A stretch of DNA of 64,000 nucleotides. It comes from G965203045 sp965203045. Its GTDB lineage: Bacteria; Pseudomonadota; Gammaproteobacteria; PS1; Pseudothioglobaceae. The position numbers were made by a program, and so were the translations under genes. The DNA lies in assembly GCA_965203045.1 (NCBI GenBank), contig OZ241850.1, positions 248,001-312,000 of the forward strand, in the 5' to 3' direction. The notes beneath the pieces are model-generated. The model was not told the DNA's origin. It searched no databases and saw nothing but the letters and a program-made list of their open reading frames with translations. This document shows positions 1 through 8,178 of this stretch, piece by piece; the stretch's first letter is position 1; every line of letters starts with the position of its first letter.

Positions 1-281
1 CCAAATAATTCAATATCACTAATAACAGGTATATGATGTTGTTTTAGTTTGTTAATTAGTTTATGCTTGTTAGGAATGCCAGGACTAATAATAGCGCGTT
101 TAATAATACTAAAATCTAAATACTCATCACTACCACAATAACATTTAGCATTTAATGCTAAAAAATCAGCTAGTTTGTTTGGTGTTTGATAATCATCATA
201 AACGATAAATGCTTGATTTTGTTTAATTAAAAATTTAGCAACTGATAGCCCGCTCACCCCCATCCCAACAATTAACTGCAT
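1..281 (-). CDS. murD: MurD N-terminus, UDP-MurNAc-L-alanine:D-glutamate ligase (partial)
   Basis: The cytoplasmic peptidoglycan-precursor enzyme MurD adds D-glutamate to UDP-MurNAc-L-Ala. Only the first 93 codons are in the window; the gene runs off the left edge. The translation opens MQLIVGMGVSGLSVAKFL, a Rossmann-like nucleotide-binding N-terminus. It later has a SPGIP motif followed by ISDIELF, which is characteristic of MurD domain 1. The ATG is at 281-279. It is transcribed divergently from the yccA-like gene across 67 bp. The identification rests on domain 1 alone, because the ATP-binding and C-terminal domains are out of view. Confidence 0.85.
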   Translation of the reverse strand, partial: MQLIVGMGVSGLSVAKFLIKQNQAFIVYDDYQTPNKLADFLALNAKCYCGSDEYLDFSIIKRAIISPGIPNKHKLINKLKQHHIPVISDIELF

Positions 282-348
282 TTAGACTTGTTTTTTGACT
301 CAAAAAAGGTTATATTTTAACTTTATTTAACAAAACTGGACAATTATT

Positions 349-1002
349 ATGAATACAAAAGCTATTACTACAACTACTATTGTTATCAATCGCACTTTGC
401 GTAACACTTACCAACTGCTATCAGCGTGCTTGCTATTTAGCGGACTTATGGCTTATTTATCTTTAGCTCTTAATTTGCCACATTTTGGTTTATTAATTAC
501 TTTGGGTGGCTATTTTGGTTTGTTATTCCTTACTTATAAATTGCAACATTCAGCATGGGGACTGGTATCTGTATTTGCTCTTACTGGTTTTATGGGACTA
601 ACCTTGGGACCAATTATCAATATTTATACTCAAGCCTTTGCTAATGGTTCTAGTTTAGTGGCAATGGCAATGACAGGAACTGCAGTAATATTTCTAGGAC
701 TATCGGCTTATGCGCTAGTTTCTTCTAGAGATTTTAGTTTCTTAGGAGGCACACTTACTATTGGTATTATTGTTGCATTTTTAGCGGGCTTAGCCGCCTA
801 TTTCTTTGCTCTACCCGCTTTAGCACTAGCAGTATCAGCAATATTTGTGATACTAATGAGTGGCTTGATTTTATATCAAACTAGTGTCATAGTCAATGGA
901 GGCGAGCAAAATTATATATTAGCAACAGTTACTTTGTTTGTTTCTATTTATAATTTATTTTTAAGTTTATTGCACTTATTAGGTTTTTCATCTGGTGAAT
1001 AG
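349..1002 (+). CDS. yccA: Bax inhibitor-1/YccA family inner-membrane protein
   Basis: A 217-residue, almost wholly hydrophobic protein with about seven predicted membrane segments after a short polar N-terminus (roughly residues 1-20). The pattern and length fit the BI-1/YccA family. E. coli YccA is an inner-membrane substrate and modulator of the FtsH protease, so a role in membrane protein quality control is likely here, by family knowledge only. The TAG stop lies 2 bp before the rppH start, so the two are probably co-transcribed. No promoter upstream is convincing: a TTGACT at 295-300 lacks a good -10. Confidence 0.8.
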   Translation: MNTKAITTTTIVINRTLRNTYQLLSACLLFSGLMAYLSLALNLPHFGLLITLGGYFGLLFLTYKLQHSAWGLVSVFALTGFMGLTLGPIINIYTQAFANGSSLVAMAMTGTAVIFLGLSAYALVSSRDFSFLGGTLTIGIIVAFLAGLAAYFFALPALALAVSAIFVILMSGLILYQTSVIVNGGEQNYILATVTLFVSIYNLFLSLLHLLGFSSGE

Positions 1003-1004
1003 TA

Positions 1005-1541
1005 ATGGTAGATAACCAAGGTTATCGGGCTAATGTAGGTATTGTTATTAGTAATGACAACAAAAAAGTTTTATTAGCAAAAAGATACAAACAAAATGCT
1101 TGGCAACTGCCTCAAGGTGGCATCAAGTCGGGCGAAGGTGAGCAAAATGCTCTATTTCGCGAACTATATGAAGAGGTTGGCTTAAGACAACCTCAAGTTA
1201 AACTAATTGCCAAAACGCCTAAGTGGCTACGTTACAATCTGCCAAAGAACTACATTAGGCATAACCGACAACCCAAATGCATTGGCCAAAAACAAGTTTG
1301 GTATTTGCTTAAATTGCTTAACTCCAATGACGTTATTAACCTAAGTTGCCATAATCGGACAGAATTTGATGATTGGAAATGGGTAGATTATTGGTCGCCT
1401 ATTGAAGCGGTAATTGACTTTAAACGTTATGTTTATGAAGATATGTTAAAAGCGTTAGCGCCAATATTATTTGATAATCAACACCAAATTCCGCCCTGCT
1501 ACCAGCGTCCGCTTAAATGCTGCGCCATTCGTCTAAATTAA
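1005..1541 (+). CDS. rppH: RNA pyrophosphohydrolase RppH (Nudix)
   Basis: RppH removes pyrophosphate from the 5' end of triphosphorylated mRNA and so starts RNase E-dependent decay. At about residues 38-60 there is a complete Nudix box (G-x5-E-x7-RELYEEVGL), with the metal-binding glutamates of REL-x-EE in place. The N-terminus (GYRANVGIVI) and the W-LPQGG segment are typical of RppH rather than other Nudix enzymes. The 178-residue length is normal. It starts 2 bp after the yccA-like gene and 12 bp before the DUF1223 gene, suggesting a three-gene operon. Confidence 0.93.
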   Translation: MVDNQGYRANVGIVISNDNKKVLLAKRYKQNAWQLPQGGIKSGEGEQNALFRELYEEVGLRQPQVKLIAKTPKWLRYNLPKNYIRHNRQPKCIGQKQVWYLLKLLNSNDVINLSCHNRTEFDDWKWVDYWSPIEAVIDFKRYVYEDMLKALAPILFDNQHQIPPCYQRPLKCCAIRLN

Positions 1542-1553
1542 TTACTTACTATT

Positions 1554-2297
1554 ATGTCTAAATTTTACTCAATTCTGTTTATTAGTCTTATTAGCCAATT
1601 TATTTTTGCCCAAGAGCTTGAATTTAAAAGCGGTGACAAACAGACAATATTACTAGAATTATACACCTCAGAAGGATGCAGTAGCTGTCCTCCAGCTGAT
1701 AGGTGGTTATCTCAATTAAAAAATAAAACACAATTATGGCAAGACATTGTCCCGCTTGCCTTTCATGTAGATTACTGGGATGATTTAGGTTGGGATGATG
1801 AATACGCTCAGTCTGATTTTTCAAAACGTCAACGCAACCATCGCTACTACGGTAATATTAGCAGTGTTTATACTCCAGGGGTAGTTAAAAATGGCAAAGA
1901 ATTTCGCCATTGGTATTATGGCTTTAATCTGGATGATAACCGTCCTGTTGTTGGCGCGCTTAGCACTAAATTAAAAGATGGACAATTAACTATTGATTTT
2001 GATAATTTAACCAAACAAAAATCACTGGTGCTAAATGTGGCATTGTTAGGTGTTGATATTGTTTCTGATGTTGATGCTGGTGAAAATGAAGGTAGAACTT
2101 TAGCCCATGATTTTGTAGTCTTAAATCATAGAACCTACCCTCAAAGTCCGCTACAAAACAATCCTAAATGGATAGTGCCTCTACCAACTTCACACATCAA
2201 ATCCCCGCGCTACGCGCTTGCTGTTTGGATTAGTAAAACAAGCAACCAACAACCTGTCCAAGCCAGTGGAGCATGGCTGGCAAAAGTTAAAAAATAA
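1554..2297 (+). CDS. DUF1223 secreted thioredoxin-like protein
   Basis: A 247-residue protein with an N-terminal signal peptide (about residues 1-19, cleavage near FAQ), so it is probably periplasmic. Near residue 42 it has the DUF1223 signature SEGCSSCPPAD, a CxxC-containing thioredoxin-like motif, followed by the conserved HVDYWDDLGWDD segment. The family is uncharacterised; a redox or thiol role is suggested only by the CSSC pair. It follows rppH by 12 bp and precedes the hom promoter. No specific substrate can be named. Confidence 0.8.
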   Translation: MSKFYSILFISLISQFIFAQELEFKSGDKQTILLELYTSEGCSSCPPADRWLSQLKNKTQLWQDIVPLAFHVDYWDDLGWDDEYAQSDFSKRQRNHRYYGNISSVYTPGVVKNGKEFRHWYYGFNLDDNRPVVGALSTKLKDGQLTIDFDNLTKQKSLVLNVALLGVDIVSDVDAGENEGRTLAHDFVVLNHRTYPQSPLQNNPKWIVPLPTSHIKSPRYALAVWISKTSNQQPVQASGAWLAKVKK

Positions 2298-2344
2298 CTA
2301 CTAACTCATAGCGCTAAACAGTTGCAACAAACACACCACAGCCT

Positions 2345-2374
2345 TAGACATTGACCGTTGAGTTTAGGTATAAT
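2345..2374 (+). promoter_or_regulatory. Candidate sigma-70 promoter for hom-thrC
   Basis: TAGACA at 2345-2350 (5/6 match to the -35 consensus), an 18-nt spacer, and TATAAT at 2369-2374. It ends 25 nt before the hom ATG in the 102-bp gap after the DUF1223 gene. An overlapping TTGACC at 2351-2356 is too close to the -10 (12 nt) to be the -35. Inferred from sequence only. Confidence 0.55.
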
Positions 2375-2399
2375 AAGGCGTTTTTAAATTTAGTGTAAT

Positions 2400-3662
2400 A
2401 TGAAAATTGGCTTATTAGGCGTAGGCACAGTCGGCGGTGGAGTGGTTAATATTCTTAATAAAAATCAAAATCTAATTAATAAACGCGCTGGTAGCAAAAT
2501 TGAAATTATAATTGCTGCGGTTAAAAATATTACCGAACCCAGAATTTGTGATATTAGCACTGACTTAGTTACCGAAGATGCCTTTGCGGTGGTTAATCAT
2601 CCTGAAGTTGAGGTGGTGTTGGAGTTAATAGGTGGTAACGATATTGCTAAAAATTTGGTTGAAACTGCCCTTAAAAATCAAAAATCAGTTATCACTGCTA
2701 ACAAAGCATTAATTGCTACTTATGGTAATCAATTATTACAGCTTGCCAAAGATAATAAAGTAGCGCTATTATTTGAAGCCTCAGTTGCTGGTGGTATTCC
2801 CATTATTAAAAGCATCCAACAAGGTTTAAGTGCTAATAAAATCCACGCTATTGTCGGTATTATCAACGGCACTGCCAATTTTATTTTAAGCGAGATGAGC
2901 AGCAAAAAACGTAATTTTGATAATGTGCTCAAACAAGCCCAAAAATTAGGATACGCCGAAGCCAATCCCAGTTTTGACATAGATGGTATTGATGCAGCGC
3001 ACAAATTAGCTATTTTATCCGCACTAGCATTTGCCCACCCACTTGCTTTTGATAAAGTCATTACCGAAGGCATTAGCGATATTACTCCCAAAGATATTGA
3101 GTTTGCCGCAGAGCTTGGCTTTGTCATCAAACACTTAGGTATTGCTAAACAAAGTGGTGATGGTGTGCAAATGCGCGTCCACCCAACACTTATTTCTAAT
3201 ACAACATTAATTGGGCAGATAAATGGAGTAAAAAATGCAGTCTTTATCAATAGTGATGCCTTAGGAGATAGTTTGTATTATGGTGCTGGAGCTGGGTCCT
3301 CTGCTACAGCATCAGCAGTGCTTGCTGATGTAATTGACCTTAGTAATAATACTCATACCATCACTGATTTAAGCGCTTATAAGGCGATTAATTTTTTAAA
3401 CGAAGACCAAATACAAAGCGAGTATTATTTACGTTTAAAAGTTTCTGATAAAATTGGTGTTCTCGGTAAGATCGGGCAAATATTATCAACTAAAAAAATC
3501 AGTATGGAGACTATAATTCAACACCCACAAGCACAACAAGCACATATTGCTATTATCACTAATAAAATCAAACATAAGCAATTAAAACAAGCAATTAATG
3601 ATATTCAAAAATGTGATTTTAATCAGCAAGCAATACATAGTATTCGTGTAGAACGACTATAG
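2400..3662 (+). CDS. hom: Homoserine dehydrogenase (monofunctional, ACT-type)
   Basis: Converts aspartate semialdehyde to homoserine with NAD(P)H, the branch point to threonine and methionine. The 420 residues contain an N-terminal Rossmann motif (LLGVGTVGGGVVN), the ANKALIA segment, and the catalytic domain (SVAGGIPII, GIINGTANFILS, YAEANPSFDIDG). The C-terminal ~80 residues look like an ACT domain (RLKVSDKIGVLGKI), which usually gives threonine feedback inhibition. There is no aspartokinase domain, unlike the fused ThrA/MetL of enteric bacteria. It is followed 4 bp later by thrC, and a good promoter lies just upstream. Confidence 0.95.
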   Translation: MKIGLLGVGTVGGGVVNILNKNQNLINKRAGSKIEIIIAAVKNITEPRICDISTDLVTEDAFAVVNHPEVEVVLELIGGNDIAKNLVETALKNQKSVITANKALIATYGNQLLQLAKDNKVALLFEASVAGGIPIIKSIQQGLSANKIHAIVGIINGTANFILSEMSSKKRNFDNVLKQAQKLGYAEANPSFDIDGIDAAHKLAILSALAFAHPLAFDKVITEGISDITPKDIEFAAELGFVIKHLGIAKQSGDGVQMRVHPTLISNTTLIGQINGVKNAVFINSDALGDSLYYGAGAGSSATASAVLADVIDLSNNTHTITDLSAYKAINFLNEDQIQSEYYLRLKVSDKIGVLGKIGQILSTKKISMETIIQHPQAQQAHIAIITNKIKHKQLKQAINDIQKCDFNQQAIHSIRVERL

Positions 3663-3666
3663 ATAA

Positions 3667-4731
3667 ATGAGTTATGCAGGCATAATTAGACGTTATAAGC
3701 AAAGATTACCGATTGATAAAAAGACAAAAATTATCAGTCTTTGCGAAGGCAATACTCCGCTTATTAAACTCAAAAATCTACCCAAAACTTTAACAACAAA
3801 AATAAATATTTATGCTAAATATGAAGGTTTAAATCCAACTGGTTCATTTAAAGACCGCGGTATGACTATGGCAGTTACTAAAGCAGTTGAAAGTGGTGCA
3901 AAAGCGGTAATTTGCGCTTCTACCGGCAATACTTCAGCCTCAGCCGCAGCTTATGCCGCAAGAGCTGGTATTAAAGCATTTGTGATAATTCCCGGTGGTA
4001 AAATTGCGCTAGGGAAATTGGCACAAGCAATGATGCATGGCGCTCATATTTTACAAATTAAGGGTAATTTTGACGATGGTATGCGTCTTGTAAAAAAAGT
4101 AGCCGACTACGCTGGCATAATCATTGTTAATTCTATCAATCCCTATCGTCTGCAAGGACAGAAAACCGCTGCTTTTGAAGTTATAGAAACATTAGGGGAC
4201 GCCCCCGATTATCATTACTTACCAGTGGGTAATGCCGGCAATATAAGCGCTTATTGGATGGGTTATAAAGAATATTATGAAAATAAATTAGCAAGCAAAT
4301 TACCAATTATGGTGGGTTTTCAAGCAGCTGGTGCTGCCCCGTTTATAAAAGGCGTAATGATTGATAAGCCAAAAACCGTTGCCACTGCAATTAGTATAGG
4401 TCATCCACAAAGTTATGATTTAGCAATTAAAGCCAAACAAGAATCCAAAGGCTGGTTTGGGGCATGTAGTGATACTGATATTTTAAATGCACAAAAAATG
4501 CTTGCTAGTTGCGATGGTATTTTTTGTGAACCTGCTAGCGCTGCCTCATTAGCAGGCGTTATCTCAGATATGAAAAACAATAAAATCCCAGCTGGCAGTA
4601 ATGTAGTTTGCACATTAACTGGTAATGGCTTAAAAGATTCAGATATTGCTATTTCCCAATCAAAAGGCAATATTACTAATATTAAATCAGAATTAAGCGT
4701 GGTGAAAACGGCAATTTTAAACAATTTATAA
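3667..4731 (+). CDS. thrC: Threonine synthase
   Basis: A PLP enzyme converting O-phosphohomoserine to threonine. The 354-residue protein is the short ThrC class. It has the PLP-lysine motif NPTGSFKDRGM near residue 60, the ASTGNTSASAAAYAARAG phosphate/substrate loop, and the PVGNAGNISAYWMGY glycine-rich PLP-phosphate loop. It sits 4 bp after hom and 1 bp before a small secreted-protein gene, so all three are probably on one transcript. No homoserine kinase gene is adjacent; it must be elsewhere. Confidence 0.95.
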   Translation: MSYAGIIRRYKQRLPIDKKTKIISLCEGNTPLIKLKNLPKTLTTKINIYAKYEGLNPTGSFKDRGMTMAVTKAVESGAKAVICASTGNTSASAAAYAARAGIKAFVIIPGGKIALGKLAQAMMHGAHILQIKGNFDDGMRLVKKVADYAGIIIVNSINPYRLQGQKTAAFEVIETLGDAPDYHYLPVGNAGNISAYWMGYKEYYENKLASKLPIMVGFQAAGAAPFIKGVMIDKPKTVATAISIGHPQSYDLAIKAKQESKGWFGACSDTDILNAQKMLASCDGIFCEPASAASLAGVISDMKNNKIPAGSNVVCTLTGNGLKDSDIAISQSKGNITNIKSELSVVKTAILNNL

Positions 4732-4732
4732 A

Positions 4733-5035
4733 ATGAAAATTATGCTTTTTATAATCGGCTATTGTATTGTGCTAGTAAGCCAAGCAAGTTACTATGTCCA
4801 ATTAAATACACGCGGTGTTGTGTATAACAATTCAGCTAGTAGCCAACGTTTAACTGAACCTCAGATTTGTTCACAAGTTTATTGTTTGTATATTTCTATG
4901 CTAGAAAATGACCTGCTTAATTTGGGTTTGGGCGATTCTAACGTTGAGATTTATCAAAATTTATTAAAATCTGATGAGCGAGAACTGGCTTATATTTTTT
5001 ATCGCCTAGATAGGTTACAAAATACTAATTATTAG
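4733..5035 (+). CDS. Small secreted protein of unknown function, downstream of thrC
   Basis: A 100-residue protein with a hydrophobic N-terminal signal (about residues 1-18, ending SQAS). The polar remainder includes two cysteines close together (QICSQVYC) and an acidic C-terminal half. I do not recognise the family. It is called real because it starts 1 bp after thrC, has a clean signal peptide and is followed by a strong hairpin terminator at 5122-5147. The CxxxxC pair could form a disulfide in the periplasm. No function is assigned. Confidence 0.6.
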   Translation: MKIMLFIIGYCIVLVSQASYYVQLNTRGVVYNNSASSQRLTEPQICSQVYCLYISMLENDLLNLGLGDSNVEIYQNLLKSDERELAYIFYRLDRLQNTNY

Positions 5036-5121
5036 AATTGTGACTGCTTTTTTAACAAACTTGCCGCAATTAGCACAATATTGCTTTTCACAGAATCCTG
5101 TTAAGTTAAACTAGCACAATA

Positions 5122-5147
5122 AAAAAGCGGGGATTAACCCGCTTTTT
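5122..5147. terminator. Bidirectional rho-independent terminator
   Basis: A 10-bp perfect stem, AAAAAGCGGG paired with CCCGCTTTTT, with a 6-nt GATTAA loop. It lies between the convergent thrC-linked gene and the EF-hand gene. The A-run and T-run on either side allow it to end transcription from both strands. Confidence 0.85.
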
Positions 5148-5162
5148 AACAACTTGGATTAT

Positions 5163-6014
5163 TTATCTACCAAATGGGCTTTCGCCAGTTAATTCATCAA
5201 TAGATAAAAAGTGGTCGCCATCTTTGTCCATTGCCATTAACTTATCATGCAAACCACTTGGAATCTCGCTGGATGACAATCTATTGTCTCTGTTAAAATC
5301 AAACATTGCCATAAAATGACGATAATCCTCAGTTGTTTGTAACTCGGCTGGTGTAAGCATAGAATCGCCATCTTTGTCCATACGCATTAACTTAACTCTT
5401 AACACTTCTGGAATCTCATTTGGCGCTAATAAACCATCGCGATTAAAATCATAATTTACCATAAAATGGTCAAAATCCTCGGTAGCTTGTAATTCGCTAA
5501 TGGTAATGATATTATCACGATTTTTATCCATTTTCATAATTTCAGCCATTCTCTCTTTTGGGATTTCATTCATAGTGAGCCTACCGTCCTTATTAGTATC
5601 ATACTGCAACATAAAATGATCATAATCTTCAGTCACTTGTAGCTCACCAATCGTTAACACGCGATCTTTATCTTTGTCCATCGCCATCAACTTAGCGCGT
5701 AACCTAGCGGGAATTTCTTCCATAGTTAATTTATTATCCTTATTAAAATCAAACATTGCCATAAAGTGACGATAATCCTCAGTAGCGGTTAACTCATCTC
5801 TAGTTAGATAATGGTCGCCATCGCGGTCACTTTTAATCATATTAAAAGCGGCAACAGTCATCTCCTCCATAGAAATACGATTATCGTGGTCTAAATCAAA
5901 TACAGAAAACAAATCTACCTCACCGCCAGCATCATCTGGCAAAACAGCACTATTAGCATAAGAAAAGCCTAATGCCAACATTGTTGCTATGCTAATTTTG
6001 GTCATATTCTTCAT
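5163..6014 (-). CDS. Secreted EF-hand repeat protein (ten EF-hand loops)
   Basis: A 283-residue protein with a signal peptide (about residues 1-23, ending NSA). The mature part is almost entirely EF-hand calcium-binding loops. I count ten 12-residue loops of the DxDxDGxxxxxE type, paired in five tandem units of about 50 residues beginning near residues 40, 89, 139, 189 and 239. Several loops carry N for G at position 6. The chosen ATG (6014) sits behind GGAGAGACAGG, a strong ribosome-binding site; a longer in-frame reading from 6068 would bury the signal peptide. Its cellular job is unknown; calcium binding outside the cytoplasm is the inference. Confidence 0.85.
   Translation of the reverse strand: MKNMTKISIATMLALGFSYANSAVLPDDAGGEVDLFSVFDLDHDNRISMEEMTVAAFNMIKSDRDGDHYLTRDELTATEDYRHFMAMFDFNKDNKLTMEEIPARLRAKLMAMDKDKDRVLTIGELQVTEDYDHFMLQYDTNKDGRLTMNEIPKERMAEIMKMDKNRDNIITISELQATEDFDHFMVNYDFNRDGLLAPNEIPEVLRVKLMRMDKDGDSMLTPAELQTTEDYRHFMAMFDFNRDNRLSSSEIPSGLHDKLMAMDKDGDHFLSIDELTGESPFGR
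5193..5897 (-). repeat. Five tandem ~150-bp EF-hand coding repeats
   Basis: Within the EF-hand gene, five units of 147-150 bp are imperfectly repeated. Each encodes a DFN/DTN-type loop, an IP...L..KLM.MDKD segment and an E-L-x-x-TEDY-x-HFM segment. The DNA is still similar between copies (for example the stretch encoding EDYRHFMAMFDFN), pointing to expansion by duplication. Confidence 0.85.
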
Positions 6015-6059
6015 CCTGTCTCTCCTATTTGTTGTAAAAAAATAAACACCGCAAGCCCC

Positions 6060-6087
6060 ATTATACACAAAAGCTAATCCTTGTCAA
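6060..6087 (-). promoter_or_regulatory. Consensus sigma-70 promoter of the EF-hand gene
   Basis: On the minus strand TTGACA (6087-6082), a 16-nt spacer and TATAAT (6065-6060) match both hexamers of the sigma-70 consensus exactly. The predicted transcript start near 6053 leaves a leader of about 40 nt with a strong RBS. A second GTGTATAATGG copy lies about 43 nt upstream (TATAAT complement at 6103-6108) without an obvious -35. Confidence 0.8.
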
Positions 6088-6113
6088 TGTTATCATCTGT
6101 CCATTATACACTG

Positions 6114-7307
6114 CTAACTGCGATAGTTTGCATTAATTTTGATATAATCATTGGAAAAATCACTTGTCCATACTATTTCTTGATGCACGCTACTACCAAT
6201 GCTAACATTAATAATGATATCAGTCTTTACCATTTGCTTAGCGCCTATGGATTCAGTATAAGCGCTATCAACAACACCGCTAGTGATGATTTTAACGCCA
6301 TTTATATCAATATTGACATCACTTTGACTAAAAGAGTAGCAAACCTTAGCCTTACCAATTGCCATTAACAACCGCCCAATATTAGCATCGCTTGCAAAAA
6401 AAGCGGTTTTTACCAAAGGTGAATGGGCGATAGCATAAGCTACTATTAGACAATCCTCAGTAGTTTTACCTCCACTAACACTAATCTGGATAAATTTAGT
6501 AGCCCCTTCACCATCGCGCACAATTTGCCATGCTAAATCTTTGCTAATATCACCTAAAATACTTCTAAAATTATCCACCTCAGTAATAGTAATGCCACTA
6601 GTTGCAGTAGCACTTAGGCTAAGCGCATCATTAGTAGAAGTATCGCCATCAATAGTGATGCGATTAAAAGAGGTGTTTGCAGCTTCAATCAAAAATTGCT
6701 GCAACTCATCTTTACTACTAGCAACCAAATCGGTAATAATAAACCCAAGCATAGTTGCCACATTAGGACAAATCATTCCCGCGCCCTTAGCAATGCCAAC
6801 AACAGTGGCAGTTTTACCATTATGGTTAATAGTTTTGTGCGCAATTTTGGTTCTAGTATCAGTAGTCATAATTGCCTTAGCAACTAGCGCTAAATCGCCC
6901 TCACTAGCGTTGATTACCAAATTATTGAAATGTTTTTCTAAACAATCCATTGGTAATTGCTGCCCAATTACTCCAGTTGAAAAAGGCAATACTTGCGTGG
7001 GACTTACTTTGTAAGCATCGGCAACTAAAACACACATCCGATAAGCATTATTTAGGCCTTTAGAACCACTGTCAACACCAGTCCCAGCATTAGCATTACC
7101 GCTATTTATCACTAAAGCACGCACTGCATTGTTAATATGCTTCTTAGCTATTACCACCGGTGCTGCACAAAAAATATTTTTGGTAAAAACCGCAGCAGTA
7201 ATACTATTCTCAGGCAGCAAAATAACTGCTAAATCTAGCGCGTCACCAGCCTTAATACCACTAGCAACCGCCCCAAACCTAACTTGCTTTAAAATCGGTA
7301 ACCCCAT
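6114..7307 (-). CDS. argJ: Arginine biosynthesis bifunctional protein ArgJ (ornithine acetyltransferase)
   Basis: ArgJ transfers the acetyl group from N-acetylornithine to glutamate, recycling it in arginine synthesis, and may also make acetylglutamate from acetyl-CoA. The 397 residues include VINSGNANAGTG near residue 66 and the autoproteolysis region KGAGMICPNVATMLGFI, where the threonine of ATML becomes the N-terminal nucleophile of the beta chain. ITIDGDTSTND is also present. The ATG is at 7307, overlapping the tadA stop by one base, so the two genes are probably co-transcribed from tadA. Confidence 0.95.
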   Translation of the reverse strand: MGLPILKQVRFGAVASGIKAGDALDLAVILLPENSITAAVFTKNIFCAAPVVIAKKHINNAVRALVINSGNANAGTGVDSGSKGLNNAYRMCVLVADAYKVSPTQVLPFSTGVIGQQLPMDCLEKHFNNLVINASEGDLALVAKAIMTTDTRTKIAHKTINHNGKTATVVGIAKGAGMICPNVATMLGFIITDLVASSKDELQQFLIEAANTSFNRITIDGDTSTNDALSLSATATSGITITEVDNFRSILGDISKDLAWQIVRDGEGATKFIQISVSGGKTTEDCLIVAYAIAHSPLVKTAFFASDANIGRLLMAIGKAKVCYSFSQSDVNIDINGVKIITSGVVDSAYTESIGAKQMVKTDIIINVSIGSSVHQEIVWTSDFSNDYIKINANYRS

Positions 7308-7765
7308 CAGTTTAAACCTCGTTTTTGCCTAAAAAAATCACTCAACAATGCTGAACATTGTGCTTGCATTATCCCTGATACTACCTCAATTTTGTGATTA
7401 AAACACTTATTGCTTATAAGATTAATACACCCCCCACAAGCCCCAGTTTTACTATCACTTGCTCCAAACACCAGCCTTTTAATCCGTCCATAGACCATAG
7501 CAGTTAGACACATAGCGCAAGGCTCAAGCGTCACAAAAAGCGCACTATCACTCAAACGATAGTTATCAAGCGCTTGCCCAGCTTCGCGCAGCACATTTAT
7601 CTCAGCATGCGCGCTTGGGTCGTTACTACTAATTGGACTATTATGACCTCTAGCAACCACCTCTGCGCCCACCACCAAAACCGCGCCTACCGGCACCTCT
7701 CCTAAAATCTGCGCTTTGCGCGCTTCATTTAAGGCAAGTTGCATGTAATGAGTACTGTTTAGCAT
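7307..7765 (-). CDS. tadA: tRNA-specific adenosine deaminase TadA
   Basis: Deaminates A34 to inosine in tRNA-Arg(ACG), allowing one tRNA to read three arginine codons. The 152-residue protein has the zinc deaminase motifs HAEI (catalytic Glu) and PCAMC (two zinc cysteines), plus the GEVPVGAVLV N-terminal segment typical of TadA. A C-rich stretch (GACGGCINL) follows. It is the promoter-proximal gene of the tadA-argJ pair. Confidence 0.95.
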   Translation of the reverse strand: MLNSTHYMQLALNEARKAQILGEVPVGAVLVVGAEVVARGHNSPISSNDPSAHAEINVLREAGQALDNYRLSDSALFVTLEPCAMCLTAMVYGRIKRLVFGASDSKTGACGGCINLISNKCFNHKIEVVSGIMQAQCSALLSDFFRQKRGLN

Positions 7766-8178
7766 AGAATATTAAGGAAATAATTTATAAATACTTTTTT
7801 ATATAAAAAGAATGATATTAATTTGATTACTTATATAACTAAGTTTAGAACCACAACTGCTCAATTTAACATGAAAAAACAATTATGCATTGCTGATTTT
7901 TTCATATTGACTAATCCCCTAATATTTTTACCAAACTCAAGTTTATTGACAATTTGTTTAAATTTTTTAATAATTTGACGTTAAATGCCTCATTTCTACT
8001 GATAACAACCCCTTCTTTATCCTCTTTAACTAATTTGCAAAAACAATCCTCAATTGCTGATATTACTTTAAACTTCTCCAATGATGCTTGGTTAATTTAG
8101 TTATTGTTAGTTTTGAAATTTAACGCAATAAATAAAATATTTTTTGTATCAGTATAGCACTCTGCAATACTAAAAGCG
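7766..8178 (-). other. Gene-poor stretch with an eroded minus-strand reading frame
   Basis: 413 bp between tadA and sixA with no credible intact gene. On the minus strand 8081-7911 is open for 56 codons (from TTG: LEKFKVISAIEDCFCKLV...), with lysine-, leucine- and glutamate-rich, protein-like composition, but there is no ATG and stops lie on both sides. It may be the remains of a small gene. I cannot name its family. No hairpin terminator or tRNA was seen. Confidence 0.35.

Noticed and set aside
2351..2356. TTGACC as the -35 of the hom promoter
   Set aside because: Only 12 nt from the TATAAT; TAGACA at 2345 has proper spacing.
5193..5897. 150-bp tandem repeats as a noncoding satellite
   Set aside because: They are in frame within one gene and encode EF-hand pairs.
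6081..6368. A 95-codon plus-strand frame between the EF-hand gene and argJ
   Set aside because: It lies mostly antisense to the argJ 3' end, has no family features and no ribosome-binding site.
6541..7014. A 157-codon plus-strand frame
   Set aside because: Entirely antisense to argJ; low-complexity V/L/A/S composition typical of a mirror frame.
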